From contig NZ_CP021106.3 of NCBI RefSeq assembly GCF_000355765.4, positions 2,327,137 to 2,391,136 on the forward strand: a stretch of DNA of 64,000 nucleotides, in the 5' to 3' direction. Source of the stretch: Nitrosospira lacus (GTDB lineage: Bacteria; Pseudomonadota; Gammaproteobacteria; Burkholderiales; Nitrosomonadaceae). Numbering within the stretch: position 1 is the stretch's first letter; each line of letters opens with the position of its first letter. Of the stretch, positions 8,647 to 16,702 are shown in pieces. The notes below the pieces were generated by a model. It saw only the letters and a program-made list of their open reading frames with translations. It was not told the origin of the DNA and ran no database searches. A program made the position numbers and the translations under genes.

Positions 8647-9789
8647 ATGTATCATATAAAACTCTTGTTGACTCTCGCGTTCATTTTGCTCGCGCCACAC
8701 ACTTTCGCGCAGGAGCCGCCACAGAACCCGTTTCCTCCAGCAAGCTTCGAAGGCATTGTCATACAGGCTGATCCCCTGGAGGTAAAATCGGTAAGCGGGG
8801 AAGTACGCCAGTTTCTTTCCCCTGACCGGCAAGGTCCGGCACAAGCCCCGGCGATAAGGCCCAAGTCCGGCGATCTGGTTGCGCTGACTTACGAACCCAC
8901 TCCCAAAGGCAATATACTCAAGGAAGAAATCAGGATTACCGGTGCCACCATCGTCGGCACCATCAAGGAAATCGCCACCGATATGTCATGGCTCATCGTC
9001 AGGACCCGCAACCTGGATAAACCCGAGAGCGAGGTCAATGTTCCGCTCCAGACAAGCACCCAGTTCCAGCCGCTGGTATCGGCCATGCGTCCCGGCGACG
9101 GCATCCAGGCAACCTACATCCGTAGCGGGGGCATCAATGCCACGGATGGCATCAACTCCGTAAAATCCCTGGAGTGGCAAAGCAAATCGGTAGGCCGCGC
9201 CGCGCGCTGGTGGTCGCTCATCGGTGCAATGATAGCACTCTACATTCTGGCTTACGTTTTCACCAAGGGCCACCCGACAGAGCTCTTCCTGGGTACGGAC
9301 AATCGCTATAGCAGCTCAAAATTCCAGACTGTCCTCTGGTTCTCGCTCGTTATCAGTGCTTACATCGCCATTGTATCTCACCGCATCTTTGCAGCTGGCT
9401 GGAGTTATGTGGGCGGGGTGGATATCCCACCGAACCTGCTCATCCTTTCCGGAATCAGTGTGCTCAGTTTTACGGCTGCCAAAGCAATCACCGTAGGCAA
9501 GGTCGAAAAAGCCACCGCGGAGGGAAGGACAGACATGAAAGCCAACGCTGATACCCCCAGGGTTCTTGACCTTGTCAACGACGATTCCAACCACACCGAC
9601 CTCGGCGACTTTCAGATGGTGGCGATTACCCTCCTGGCGGCGATTATTTATGCCATATCCGCAGTTGAGTTTATGGACCACATCGAATTTCGCCGCGTAG
9701 TCACAATGCCCGATGTCGATGCAACGCTGCTTTCCATCTTCGGTCTCGGCCAGGCGGCGTATTTAGGCAAGAAGGCGGCTGGAGATTAG
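8647..9789 (+). CDS. Exported membrane protein of unknown function, 380 aa
   Basis: Start chosen at 8647 because GAGGA lies nine bases upstream; the ATG at 8638 is too close to it. A cleavable signal peptide (to about residue 22, ...APHTFAQ) precedes a soluble region of about 150 residues rich in beta-strand pattern (two similar segments near IVIQADPLEVKSVSGEV and ATIVGTIKEIATDMSW). Membrane helices follow at about 185-205, 225-247, 260-283 and 325-345, and the protein ends with the short helix ATLLSIFGLGQAAYLGKK. No family recognised. Placement directly after the BON lipoprotein suggests a shared envelope role. Confidence 0.7.
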   Translation: MYHIKLLLTLAFILLAPHTFAQEPPQNPFPPASFEGIVIQADPLEVKSVSGEVRQFLSPDRQGPAQAPAIRPKSGDLVALTYEPTPKGNILKEEIRITGATIVGTIKEIATDMSWLIVRTRNLDKPESEVNVPLQTSTQFQPLVSAMRPGDGIQATYIRSGGINATDGINSVKSLEWQSKSVGRAARWWSLIGAMIALYILAYVFTKGHPTELFLGTDNRYSSSKFQTVLWFSLVISAYIAIVSHRIFAAGWSYVGGVDIPPNLLILSGISVLSFTAAKAITVGKVEKATAEGRTDMKANADTPRVLDLVNDDSNHTDLGDFQMVAITLLAAIIYAISAVEFMDHIEFRRVVTMPDVDATLLSIFGLGQAAYLGKKAAGD

Positions 9790-9842
9790 TTACCGTAACC
9801 GGCGCCTACGCCATCCTGCTACCGCCCGATTGTTGGGTTATC

Positions 9843-10448
9843 TCAGGTTTTGGCGCATTGTGTGCCATAAGGAGTGCGAATGGCGCCAGCCCATGATTCG
9901 GCCGGTGCGGCTGCTCTGATCTCCGCGGCTCGCTTCGCGGCAGTTTCAGCATTCTTCGGACGTCCCGCTCCGGAAAGAGCCGACGCATAATCTTCAAGCA
10001 CGGCCACATAGAAGTCGGGGGCTTTTTTGGAAACGATTTCGGGATCCAGCTCGGCTAAGACGCTTTCAAAGTAGGTAACGGCTTCAGCATATTTTTTTTG
10101 AGCAAGATTGAGGCGCGCCAATTCCGTCAAGGACAAATAAAATACTCCTCCGCTTTTCTTGTCCATGTCGTGAGCAATCGTAAGCTCGTGCTCTGCTTCC
10201 TTAAAAAAACATGTTACGCCGAGAGAGCGGCCATACTCATAGTGAAGAACAGCCCGGAAGCGGGGACTGGTCTGAGCCAGATTGGTATGAGTGAATGAAT
10301 GAGCGTAAATTTTGCGTGCCGCATCCCAATCCCCTCGGTCCCGGGCAGCGGCGGCGGCCTGCATGTTGTCGCCCGCTGATTTCTCGTTGACGGAGGCACA
10401 ACCCGCCAAGCTGAGTAAGAGAATGATGCCTGGAACTAATCGCTTCAT
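9843..10448 (-). CDS. TPR-containing lipoprotein, 201 aa
   Basis: The signal peptide ends LLLSLAGCAS, a clear lipobox. The rest is helical with tetratricopeptide-like pairs: ARDRGDWDAARKIYAHSF, LHYEYGRSLGVTCFFKEAEHELTIAHD and LARLNLAQKKYAEAVTYFESVLAEL. Such proteins are usually outer-membrane-anchored scaffolds; the partner is unknown. The C-terminal end (SWAGAIRTPYGTQCAKT) is not TPR. The gene is convergent with the membrane protein that ends at 9789. Confidence 0.75.
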   Translation of the reverse strand: MKRLVPGIILLLSLAGCASVNEKSAGDNMQAAAAARDRGDWDAARKIYAHSFTHTNLAQTSPRFRAVLHYEYGRSLGVTCFFKEAEHELTIAHDMDKKSGGVFYLSLTELARLNLAQKKYAEAVTYFESVLAELDPEIVSKKAPDFYVAVLEDYASALSGAGRPKNAETAAKRAAEIRAAAPAESWAGAIRTPYGTQCAKT

Positions 10449-10829
10449 ATATTTTCCCCTGATCTAACGACGCCGGATAAGAATAATCTGATTATTGCCG
10501 CTACGGGGTCTCCTCTGCCCCTTCGCTGATTATATTAACATTAAATGCTGATCGGATTTGATCGCCACTTGCGTCACCGGTAAAAGGGTCGAGCCGATCA
10601 TGCATGGAGCGATAGGATACCGCCAGGATAATCCCGGAATTCCGATTACTCGGTGCTCCTGCGAACTACCCGGCACTGAGGGCGATCCAGTCAGGCTACG
10701 CGGCTTCGACCCGGGTCCAAAATGAGCAGTCAACGCCGCCGCGATCTCACTGAACACAGGCGGTGCGATGGCAAGGAACGATGCATAATCCACCATCCGG
10801 CATATTCCTTCACGATACCCGGCAATATG
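10449..10829. other. Intergenic stretch without a supported gene
   Basis: An 88-codon frame on the minus strand (10530-10796) is proline/serine-rich, lacks a ribosome site and shows no domain. I see no repeat or terminator here. Confidence 0.5.
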
Positions 10830-11318
10830 TCATGGCAATTTCCGCAGCTCGCACTTCCCCGTATCCAATGTCAATCCCTTATCTCCATAACCCCAGACAG
10901 CGTTGAAGTCCCCGGCCTTTTTGCCGGTGATATCGCGGTCATCATGAGATTGGATCGTCAACGAAACAATTACCGGTTCACTGCCAGGATGCGCGGTGGG
11001 TTTCAATTTGCCGGTCGCCATGATAGTCCCGGCAACGGCATTTTTTAATACCGCCACTGTTGCCGCATAGCAATTCGTCCATAGACACGCCGAAAGTTCG
11101 CTGGTTTTCGTGTTATAGGCGAATGACTCGGCATGCTGGAAACCGTCGGTTATCTTTTTGCACTGGCCGCGTGCGCACTCATGCTGGGTATCGGGGATGC
11201 AGTAATATTCCCTGTATTCCTCGGAAGAGCCCCTCGCCGGACTCAACAACAATGGGAATAGCGGCACGAACGCACATGGAATAGTGACCCTCCAGTTGAG
11301 ATGGCCACCAGAAATCAT
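10830..11318 (-). CDS. Small exported protein, cysteine-containing, 162 aa
   Basis: The start at 11318 is set by a perfect ATGA overlap with the stop of the upstream deacetylase gene, although the frame stays open further upstream. The N-terminus (MISGGHLNWRVTIPCAFVPLFPLLLSPARG) reads as a signal peptide. The mature part holds six or so cysteines (YYCIPDTQHECARGQCKK, ACLWTNC, KCEL) consistent with disulfides in the periplasm, and ends with a strand-rich segment. No family recognised. Translational coupling implies a role linked to the deacetylase, perhaps cell-wall or exopolysaccharide modification. Confidence 0.6.
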   Translation of the reverse strand: MISGGHLNWRVTIPCAFVPLFPLLLSPARGSSEEYREYYCIPDTQHECARGQCKKITDGFQHAESFAYNTKTSELSACLWTNCYAATVAVLKNAVAGTIMATGKLKPTAHPGSEPVIVSLTIQSHDDRDITGKKAGDFNAVWGYGDKGLTLDTGKCELRKLP

Positions 11319-11911
11319 GGTTCCGCGATGATGAAGCCCCATTCCCCCAACTGGGAGATAAAGGAAGGCAGATCCTTGGCGGTCGCCCCCTGCACGTGCA
11401 TGAGTATATTGTAGGAAACCTTGCGCCACTGTTGCGTGAACTGTGCCTCGATATTTCTTATCTTTTCGGGCCCCAGCCCTTTCGGCGCTTTCCAATCCTC
11501 GGTATCGATATCCCAGGTCACAATAGTGAGCGACAAGTCGTCGGCCACTTCGACCAGTTCCGGATCGAGATTCCCACGAAATCCCCCTGCCCCATACGGT
11601 GGGCGGATTTTCGTTGGTGTCACCCCCGTGACATCGGCAATGATATTCTGGGTATCTTCCAGCTCCGACCGCACGTTTCGCTCTGTCGCTCTCGCCAGAT
11701 CCGAATGACTCCAGGAATGATTCTGGATATCATGTCCCTCGCGAACAATCATCCTTGCCGCCTCGGGATACCGTATTACCTCGCTCCCCAGAACATAAAA
11801 CTCCGCCTTGATTTCATTTGTCTTCAACGTATGCAGAATGCTCTCCAGCGCAGCCACGGGCGCCGGTCCGTCATCAAATGACAGAATTACCGATTTTCCG
11901 TCACCAACCAT
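11315..11911 (-). CDS. Polysaccharide deacetylase (NodB homology, CE4), 198 aa
   Basis: Removes N- or O-acetyl groups from polysaccharides in a metal-dependent way. The CE4 motifs are all visible: SFDDGP (motif 1, catalytic Asp and metal Asp), HSWSH (motif 2, metal His), RPPYG (motif 3), the DTEDW segment (motif 4 region) and ILMHV (motif 5 His). It has no signal peptide, so either it is cytoplasmic or the true N-terminus lies further upstream. A purine-rich GGGGGG site precedes the ATG. Its stop overlaps the start of the small exported protein (ATGA). Confidence 0.88.
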   Translation of the reverse strand: MVGDGKSVILSFDDGPAPVAALESILHTLKTNEIKAEFYVLGSEVIRYPEAARMIVREGHDIQNHSWSHSDLARATERNVRSELEDTQNIIADVTGVTPTKIRPPYGAGGFRGNLDPELVEVADDLSLTIVTWDIDTEDWKAPKGLGPEKIRNIEAQFTQQWRKVSYNILMHVQGATAKDLPSFISQLGEWGFIIAEP

Positions 11912-12128
11912 TTCCCCCCCTGGATAAAATAAGCGATCGGACCTTCATTCAGGCCCTCACCTATCCTGCCACAATTTCCCCGCTTGATTATTACCGCTTT
12001 TTCAATATAGAACATTTTTGAGAAAAGATGCCGAAAGCACGGATGAATTGCATCAAATTAATATAACTGGAGAATATTCCAGGAATGAGCGCTGCGCCAT
12101 GCCACAGGCGGCCACGGCATGCCGACAA

Positions 12129-12450
12129 TTATTCCTTCCGCAAGGAGTTTGCCCTGACAATCATCCTCAAGGACTGATCTTTCGTAAAAAAAGCCACCGC
12201 CCAATTGGCCATTGTCATGAGTCTGTTGCGATAAGTAATCAAGGAAAAAAGATGTACCAGCAGCCACATTACCCACGCCACGAATCCGTTGAAGTGTATT
12301 TCAAGTTTGGGGAGGTCAGCCACCGCTTTGCTTCTTCCGATTATCGCCAGGGAGCCTTTGTCACGGTAGGTAAATGGCTTTAATGTCCAGATGCTTCACC
12401 AGGTTCAGCCCGGCAAAGCCGCCTCCTATGATGACAATTTCTTTTTTCAT
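12129..12450 (-). pseudogene. ndh: Type II NADH dehydrogenase reduced to its two ends (internal deletion)
   Basis: Reading down the minus strand from 12450, the first 22 or so codons give MKKEIVIIGGGFAGLNLVKH, the FAD-binding start of an NDH-2 enzyme. At about 12382 the sequence changes frame and continues KPFTYRDKGSLAIIGRSKAV, then ends with the membrane-binding tail HFNGFVAWVMWLLVHLFSL ... MTMANWAVAFF, stop at 12129. Both pieces are characteristic of NDH-2, normally about 430 residues, so some 300 central residues are missing and the junction is out of frame. The gene lies directly behind an MDR oxidoreductase on the same strand. Confidence 0.82.
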
Positions 12451-12487
12451 TTCTTCTACGAGAGAAATAATTTATGAGCACTCGGGT

Positions 12488-13498
12488 TCAGAAATCGAGA
12501 CATATCTTGCCGAAGTGCCGGTTGCTTTCCTGATAGCGGAACGCGTCGACGATCTCCTCCAACGCAAAATGACGATCAATTACCGGCTTCAATCCGGTGG
12601 CATCAATTACGCGAATCATGTCCATTTGCTGGCGGCGGCTGCCAACGACCAGCGCCTGCAGGCGCAATTGCCGTGTCAATGCCAAAAGCAGCGACAGCGT
12701 CCCTGTCACCCCCGAGAGAATGCCGATCATCGCGATGTGTCCACCAACACGCGCCGCCACCATGGACTGTGCCAGCGTTGACGGTCCGCCTATTTCAATG
12801 ACATGATCGACACCGCGCCCTCCTGTCAATCGACGCACCGAATCGCCCCAGTTTTCATCCTCACGGTAGTTGATGAGGTGATCCGCGCCCAGCGCTTTAA
12901 GCCGGGCGAGTTTCTCATCGCTCGACGATGTGGCGATTACCGTCGCACCCGCTATCTTGGCGAATTGCAAAGCGAATATTGAAACGCCGCCGGTGCCCTG
13001 AACCAGAACGGTCTCGCCGGGTTTCAATGCACCGTCGACCATCAATGCCCGCCAGGCTGTCAATCCCGCGCAGGTAAGCGTCGCTGCTTCCGTATGACTA
13101 TAACCCTTGGGGGCATGAGTGAATGCGGTCGCCAGCATTGTTACCTGCTGGCGCGCGAAACCATCAATGCCGTCGCCCGGCACGGTCTCCATGCTCTCAA
13201 CCTCAGGTTCGCCATCCAGCCAGGTGGGAGAGAAAGTACTGACGACGTGATCGCCTATTGCGAAGTCAGTCACTCCCTCACCCACCGCGATGACCTCCCC
13301 CGCTCCATCCGACATGGGGATACGAGGCACTGATGGCGCCCACATGCCGCTGACCACCGCGTAATCATGGTAGTTAAGCGAACTCGCCCGGATACGGACC
13401 ATGATCTCGCCGGCTTTCGGCATGGATGAATCGCAGGTGCCCAGCGTTACATTATCAAATCCGCCGCCCGGCTGCACATAGATTGCCTTGATAGTCAT
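12488..13498 (-). CDS. MDR-family NAD(P)-dependent alcohol dehydrogenase/quinone reductase, 336 aa
   Basis: Medium-chain dehydrogenase/reductase with an N-terminal GroES-like domain (RIRASSLNYHDYAVVSG, PMSDGAGEVIAVG) and a Rossmann domain (VLVQGTGGVSIFALQFAKIAGATVIATSSSDEKL, then GADHLINY). The structural-zinc four-cysteine loop is absent, as in zinc-independent quinone-oxidoreductase-type members. Start at 13498 has a GAGAGGAC ribosome site; the frame is open further upstream. It is closely related to the 14478-15488 gene and is followed by the broken ndh. The substrate cannot be read. Confidence 0.85.
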   Translation of the reverse strand: MTIKAIYVQPGGGFDNVTLGTCDSSMPKAGEIMVRIRASSLNYHDYAVVSGMWAPSVPRIPMSDGAGEVIAVGEGVTDFAIGDHVVSTFSPTWLDGEPEVESMETVPGDGIDGFARQQVTMLATAFTHAPKGYSHTEAATLTCAGLTAWRALMVDGALKPGETVLVQGTGGVSIFALQFAKIAGATVIATSSSDEKLARLKALGADHLINYREDENWGDSVRRLTGGRGVDHVIEIGGPSTLAQSMVAARVGGHIAMIGILSGVTGTLSLLLALTRQLRLQALVVGSRRQQMDMIRVIDATGLKPVIDRHFALEEIVDAFRYQESNRHFGKICLDF

Positions 13499-13605
13499 GA
13501 TTGTCCTCTCTCTCAAAAACCTGAACACGTTGAACCGGGGAGCCAGTGTATACGCACAGCATGGTCGTAAACAAATATTACCACTCCATCGACACCGTCT
13601 CAGCC

Positions 13606-13801
13606 TCAAAGCGCGGCGGATATGATCGTGAAGACTGTGTTTTGCCCTCCAGGACTTCCCAGCAGCCTCAATCCCTCACGGTTTGCATTCACGATCCACG
13701 AGGAAACCTGGCCGAACGCGGGAGACACGAAACCCAGACCGGCGCTCAGGGCTGCGGCCGGAATAAATTTGCCGATTTTAAAAAAAATAAATCGTTTTCA
13801 T
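13606..13801 (-). pseudogene. Short exported-protein frame with a homopolymer frameshift
   Basis: An ATG at 13801, with GGAGCG ten bases upstream, opens MKTIYFF and then meets a stop caused by a run of eight T on the minus strand. With one T fewer it would continue KIGKFIPAAALSAGLGFVSP and on through AFGQ to a stop at 13606, about 64 residues, beginning with a classical signal peptide cleaved after AFG. It is either a real frameshift, a phase-variable tract or a sequencing error. It lies just upstream of, and co-oriented with, the MDR gene. The rest of the gap to 14121 shows nothing convincing. Confidence 0.5.
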
Positions 13802-14121
13802 GTTGAAATCGCTCCATGGTAGGGGATACATTTAAAGTCTGCAGGGCAGGAAAGTATAGTCGGGCAAAAGATATTGCTATCGCCCATTTGGCCCCTTAAT
13901 ACCTCATTAGCGGGCTGTACTCTCCAGCTAACAAGCAGGGTCCGGAACATTACCCCGGGCTTGCATTTTCCCGAATAAACCCGGGATCCAGTAGTTGGGT
14001 GTAGAGCATGCAGCATGGCCGATGCGCGACGCGGCGTGGCATGACTTCATTCAGTAAGGATCACTTTATACGTCCGGCTCAATATTGATTAATCTTTTCT
14101 GATAAATAAGGAAACAAATTC

Positions 14122-14442
14122 ATGGAGTCAAAACCCATTACCAATACAGACAACATAATAAATTCCCGGGATTTGTTGACGCGCATCAATTGGCTCAAGC
14201 AGGCATTGAACTACCGGTTTTCTGAAGAGTACTCAAGAGAATTGAAAGCACTGAATGCATTCGAAAGGAATATCGAACCTGTCGCTTCATCCTCGACTTA
14301 CGAGCCTGGTGCGGATCTGATTCGCGACAACTATATTGAAGAATACAAAGAGGCGATGGAGAAACCCGATATGGCGGAGGATTCCAAGGCAGCCTTCAGT
14401 CCTGTCGATTTCAATGGCGTGATTTACTGGCTGCGCCATTGA
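14122..14442 (+). CDS. Small acidic protein of phage/plasmid type, 106 aa
   Basis: AAGGAA precedes the ATG. The protein is acidic and helical: LLTRINWLKQALN, then a long helix EEYSRELKALNAFERN, the segment YEPGADLIRDNYIEEYKEAM, and the C-terminal VDFNGVIYWLRH. The combination of LIRDxYxxEY followed by a VDFxGVxYWxR ending is a pattern I associate with small phage or plasmid proteins often annotated antirestriction-like, but no function is proven. It is convergent with the second MDR gene. It could be a leftover of a mobile element. Confidence 0.65.
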   Translation: MESKPITNTDNIINSRDLLTRINWLKQALNYRFSEEYSRELKALNAFERNIEPVASSSTYEPGADLIRDNYIEEYKEAMEKPDMAEDSKAAFSPVDFNGVIYWLRH

Positions 14443-14477
14443 AGCAAAGCTCTCTCCACCGAAGCCGGGCCACTGTT

Positions 14478-15488
14478 TCAGTAGGTGATTACGGTCTTTC
14501 CGATATGATCCCCCTCTTGTTGATAGTGATACGCATAATTGGCGTGATCGAAAATGAATGTGCGAGCGATGATCGGCCGCAAGCCGGGAGCAGCGATGGC
14601 CCGATTCATCGCATGGAACATTTCGATGGAGCCGACATTGATGCCGAGCATGCGGACCGAACGCTGCATCAGCGGCAGCGGATCGATCTGTCCAAAACCG
14701 GAAATTACCCCGATAAACGCAATAAAACCTCCAAACCGCACGGACCTCAGCGAGCGCTCCAGCGTATTCGCGCCACCGACTTCCATCACGATATCGGCAC
14801 CCCGGCCACCGGTCAGCTTCATGACTTCCTCGTCCCAATGCGGCGTGGTACTGTAGTTGATGAGATGATCTGCGCCCATCGCCTTGGCCCGCTCCAACTT
14901 CTCATCACTGCTTGAAGTCTGGATAACCGTTGCACCATGCAACTTGGCAAACTGCAAGGCGAATAAACAGACTCCGCCGGTACCCAGCAAGAGAACCGTC
15001 TGACCGGCATGGATTTGCCCGGCTGCCACCAACGCATGCCATGCAGTCACACCGGCATTCGGTAGCGTTGCCGCTTCCTCGTAGCTCAAATGTGCCGGAA
15101 AAGGAATAGCCGCATGCTCGGGAAGCACCACATACTCGGCCAGCATGCCGTCGATTGGCCCGCCCAGGGAGCGCCGGAAAATCTCTTGCGTGAGCGGCCC
15201 GGCTATCCAGTCGGGAAAAACTGCGCCCGCAACGCGATCTCCTATCTTGATGCCTGTTACGTTCTGCCCGATCGCGACCACATCGCCAGCGCCATCCGAT
15301 AGTGGAATGACATGGGATTTCACCCCGGCAGGGTACCGCCCGTGCGCGACAATGAAATCACGAAAATTCAATGAATTGGCCCGCACGTGGATAAGCGCCT
15401 CGCCAAGGCCGGGCTGGGGCCGGTCGAGATCCTGGCGCAACATCAGCCCTCCAATACCACACGCCTCCCTGAGTTGAAAAGCCTTCAT
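14478..15488 (-). CDS. MDR-family NAD(P)-dependent oxidoreductase, 336 aa
   Basis: Same architecture as the gene at 12488-13498: GroES-like N-terminal domain (HVRANSLNFRDFIVAHGRY, PLSDGAGDVVAIG) and Rossmann domain (VLLLGTGGVCLFALQFAKLHGATVIQTSSSDEKL, then GADHLINY). No zinc-binding cysteine cluster. Ribosome site AAGGAG lies nine bases before the ATG. The two proteins are clearly paralogous and of equal length; both are preceded by a very short exported-protein frame. The substrate is unknown; small aldehydes, alcohols or quinones are typical. Confidence 0.86.
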   Translation of the reverse strand: MKAFQLREACGIGGLMLRQDLDRPQPGLGEALIHVRANSLNFRDFIVAHGRYPAGVKSHVIPLSDGAGDVVAIGQNVTGIKIGDRVAGAVFPDWIAGPLTQEIFRRSLGGPIDGMLAEYVVLPEHAAIPFPAHLSYEEAATLPNAGVTAWHALVAAGQIHAGQTVLLLGTGGVCLFALQFAKLHGATVIQTSSSDEKLERAKAMGADHLINYSTTPHWDEEVMKLTGGRGADIVMEVGGANTLERSLRSVRFGGFIAFIGVISGFGQIDPLPLMQRSVRMLGINVGSIEMFHAMNRAIAAPGLRPIIARTFIFDHANYAYHYQQEGDHIGKTVITY

Positions 15489-15545
15489 TGAATTAACTCC
15501 TTCTTAATCAATGTGTTATTTCTGTATACCCTCTGTGCTTATGTA

Positions 15546-15671
15546 TCAGATAGATTTGTGCCGAGCGGCTAGGCACCGGGCGTCGTTGATCAAGCCGCCG
15601 CCCAAAGCCGTAGATGCGAAACTCAGGCCGACGCTCAAGAACGAGAAATGCTGCCTAGAAAATTTGACCAT
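15546..15671 (-). CDS. Very short exported-protein frame, 41 aa (possible remnant)
   Basis: ATG at 15671 opens MVKFSRQHFSFLSVGLSFAS then TALGGG, signal-peptide-like (basic start, hydrophobic core, Ala/Gly-rich cleavage region), and the frame stops 15 residues later. Its position upstream of the second MDR gene mirrors the 13606-13801 frame upstream of the first. It may be the surviving N-terminus of a longer secreted protein. There is no strong ribosome site. Confidence 0.35.
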   Translation of the reverse strand: MVKFSRQHFSFLSVGLSFASTALGGGLINDARCLAARHKSI

Positions 15672-16099
15672 ATTGTCAGGGTAGATAACAGATCTGAATT
15701 GTCAAGGTGGAAAAAAACCTCGACATTACAGATTTCACCCAAGATATAGTTGGACCAATGGGAAACCTCTGTTATATACCCAAGATATACCCAAAGCCGG
15801 GATTGTCACTCGTCTGTTAGGGGTTGAGGTTAAATACGCCCCTTGAATTTCCTGTAATACGTGCTATTCATTACTTAGGCCAGGGGGAGAAGAAGTGGGG
15901 TGCGTCACTTGGCGGCTGGCGCCGAAAAGGCAACCACGGTAGCATCCAAAACAGGCACGCTTAAACTTGATCCTTCCATATTTTCAAACTGAGCGGGCAA
16001 TCACGCGACAGCACGCCCATGCGCTTTTAATGTGCTTCAACGTATAGACCAAAAAATTTACTTTCCTTTATCTTTCACTCTTATCTTCGGGAGAACGGG
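15672..16099. other. Intergenic stretch with a 12-base direct repeat
   Basis: No gene is supported. The sequence ACCCAAGATATA occurs at 15737-15748 and again at 15778-15789, 41 bases apart, in an AT-rich context; it could be a binding-site pair or chance. The MDR gene reads away to the left and the DUF2383 gene to the right, so promoters for both must lie here. Confidence 0.4.
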
Positions 16100-16558
16100 A
16101 TGAATAATGACGAAATCGTAAGCATACTGAATGGCCTGATCGAGATTTCACGCGATGGCGCCGAGGGTTTCAGGACTTGCTCGGAAGATGTGGACGATGT
16201 GGCCTTGAAGCTATATTTTAAGAATCGGGCCGAAAGTTGCGAAAAAGCCATTCGCGAATTGAACACCGAGGTCAGGCGACATGGCGGCGATCCTGATTCG
16301 GGTGGCACTTTAACAGGCACATTGCATCGCGCCTGGGTTAATCTTCAAGCGGCGATCATCAGCCGGGACAATCTTTCCGTACTTGAAGAATGCGAACGCG
16401 GCGAAGCCGCTGCCGTGCTGGCCTATGAAAATGCACTGAGGGAAGAATTGCCGGGCGAACTGCGCGCGCTCCTTGACAAGCAATTGGACGGCGCAAAAAG
16501 AAATCACGACCGCGTGCGCCAGATGCGCGACACAGCCAGGCATTCCAGCACGACTTGA
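16100..16558 (+). CDS. PA2169-type four-helix-bundle protein (DUF2383), 152 aa
   Basis: A ferritin-like four-helix bundle with no signal peptide. Characteristic features are the opening MNNDEIVSILNGLIEISRDGAEGF, the second-helix segment LKLYFKNRAESCEKAIRELNTEV, then HGGDPDSGGTLTGTLHRAWVNL, which is the hallmark of the family, and a last long helix with LLDKQLDGAKRNHDRVRQMRD. Ribosome site GGGAGA. The function of the family is not established; members are often stress-induced. Confidence 0.88.
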   Translation: MNNDEIVSILNGLIEISRDGAEGFRTCSEDVDDVALKLYFKNRAESCEKAIRELNTEVRRHGGDPDSGGTLTGTLHRAWVNLQAAIISRDNLSVLEECERGEAAAVLAYENALREELPGELRALLDKQLDGAKRNHDRVRQMRDTARHSSTT

Positions 16559-16702
16559 CGTCATCGGATGCCTGACATGGGGTAATCTCCCTAATGCGCG
16601 CACGGGTGGAGCGAAGCGCAACCCATCAAAACCCGCACACGCTACCCATGGCCGGCTACAGGTATGATATAGCCCAAATCCTATCGCGATTTTTCAGCGC
16701 CG

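Noticed and set aside
12018-12383. 121-codon plus-strand frame
   Set aside because: It is antisense to the ndh remnant, whose minus-strand translation is clearly homologous to NDH-2.
16590-16625. GGGTGGAGCGAAGCGCAACCCA block
   Set aside because: Resembles a common dispersed repeat but only one short copy is seen, so no element can be defined.
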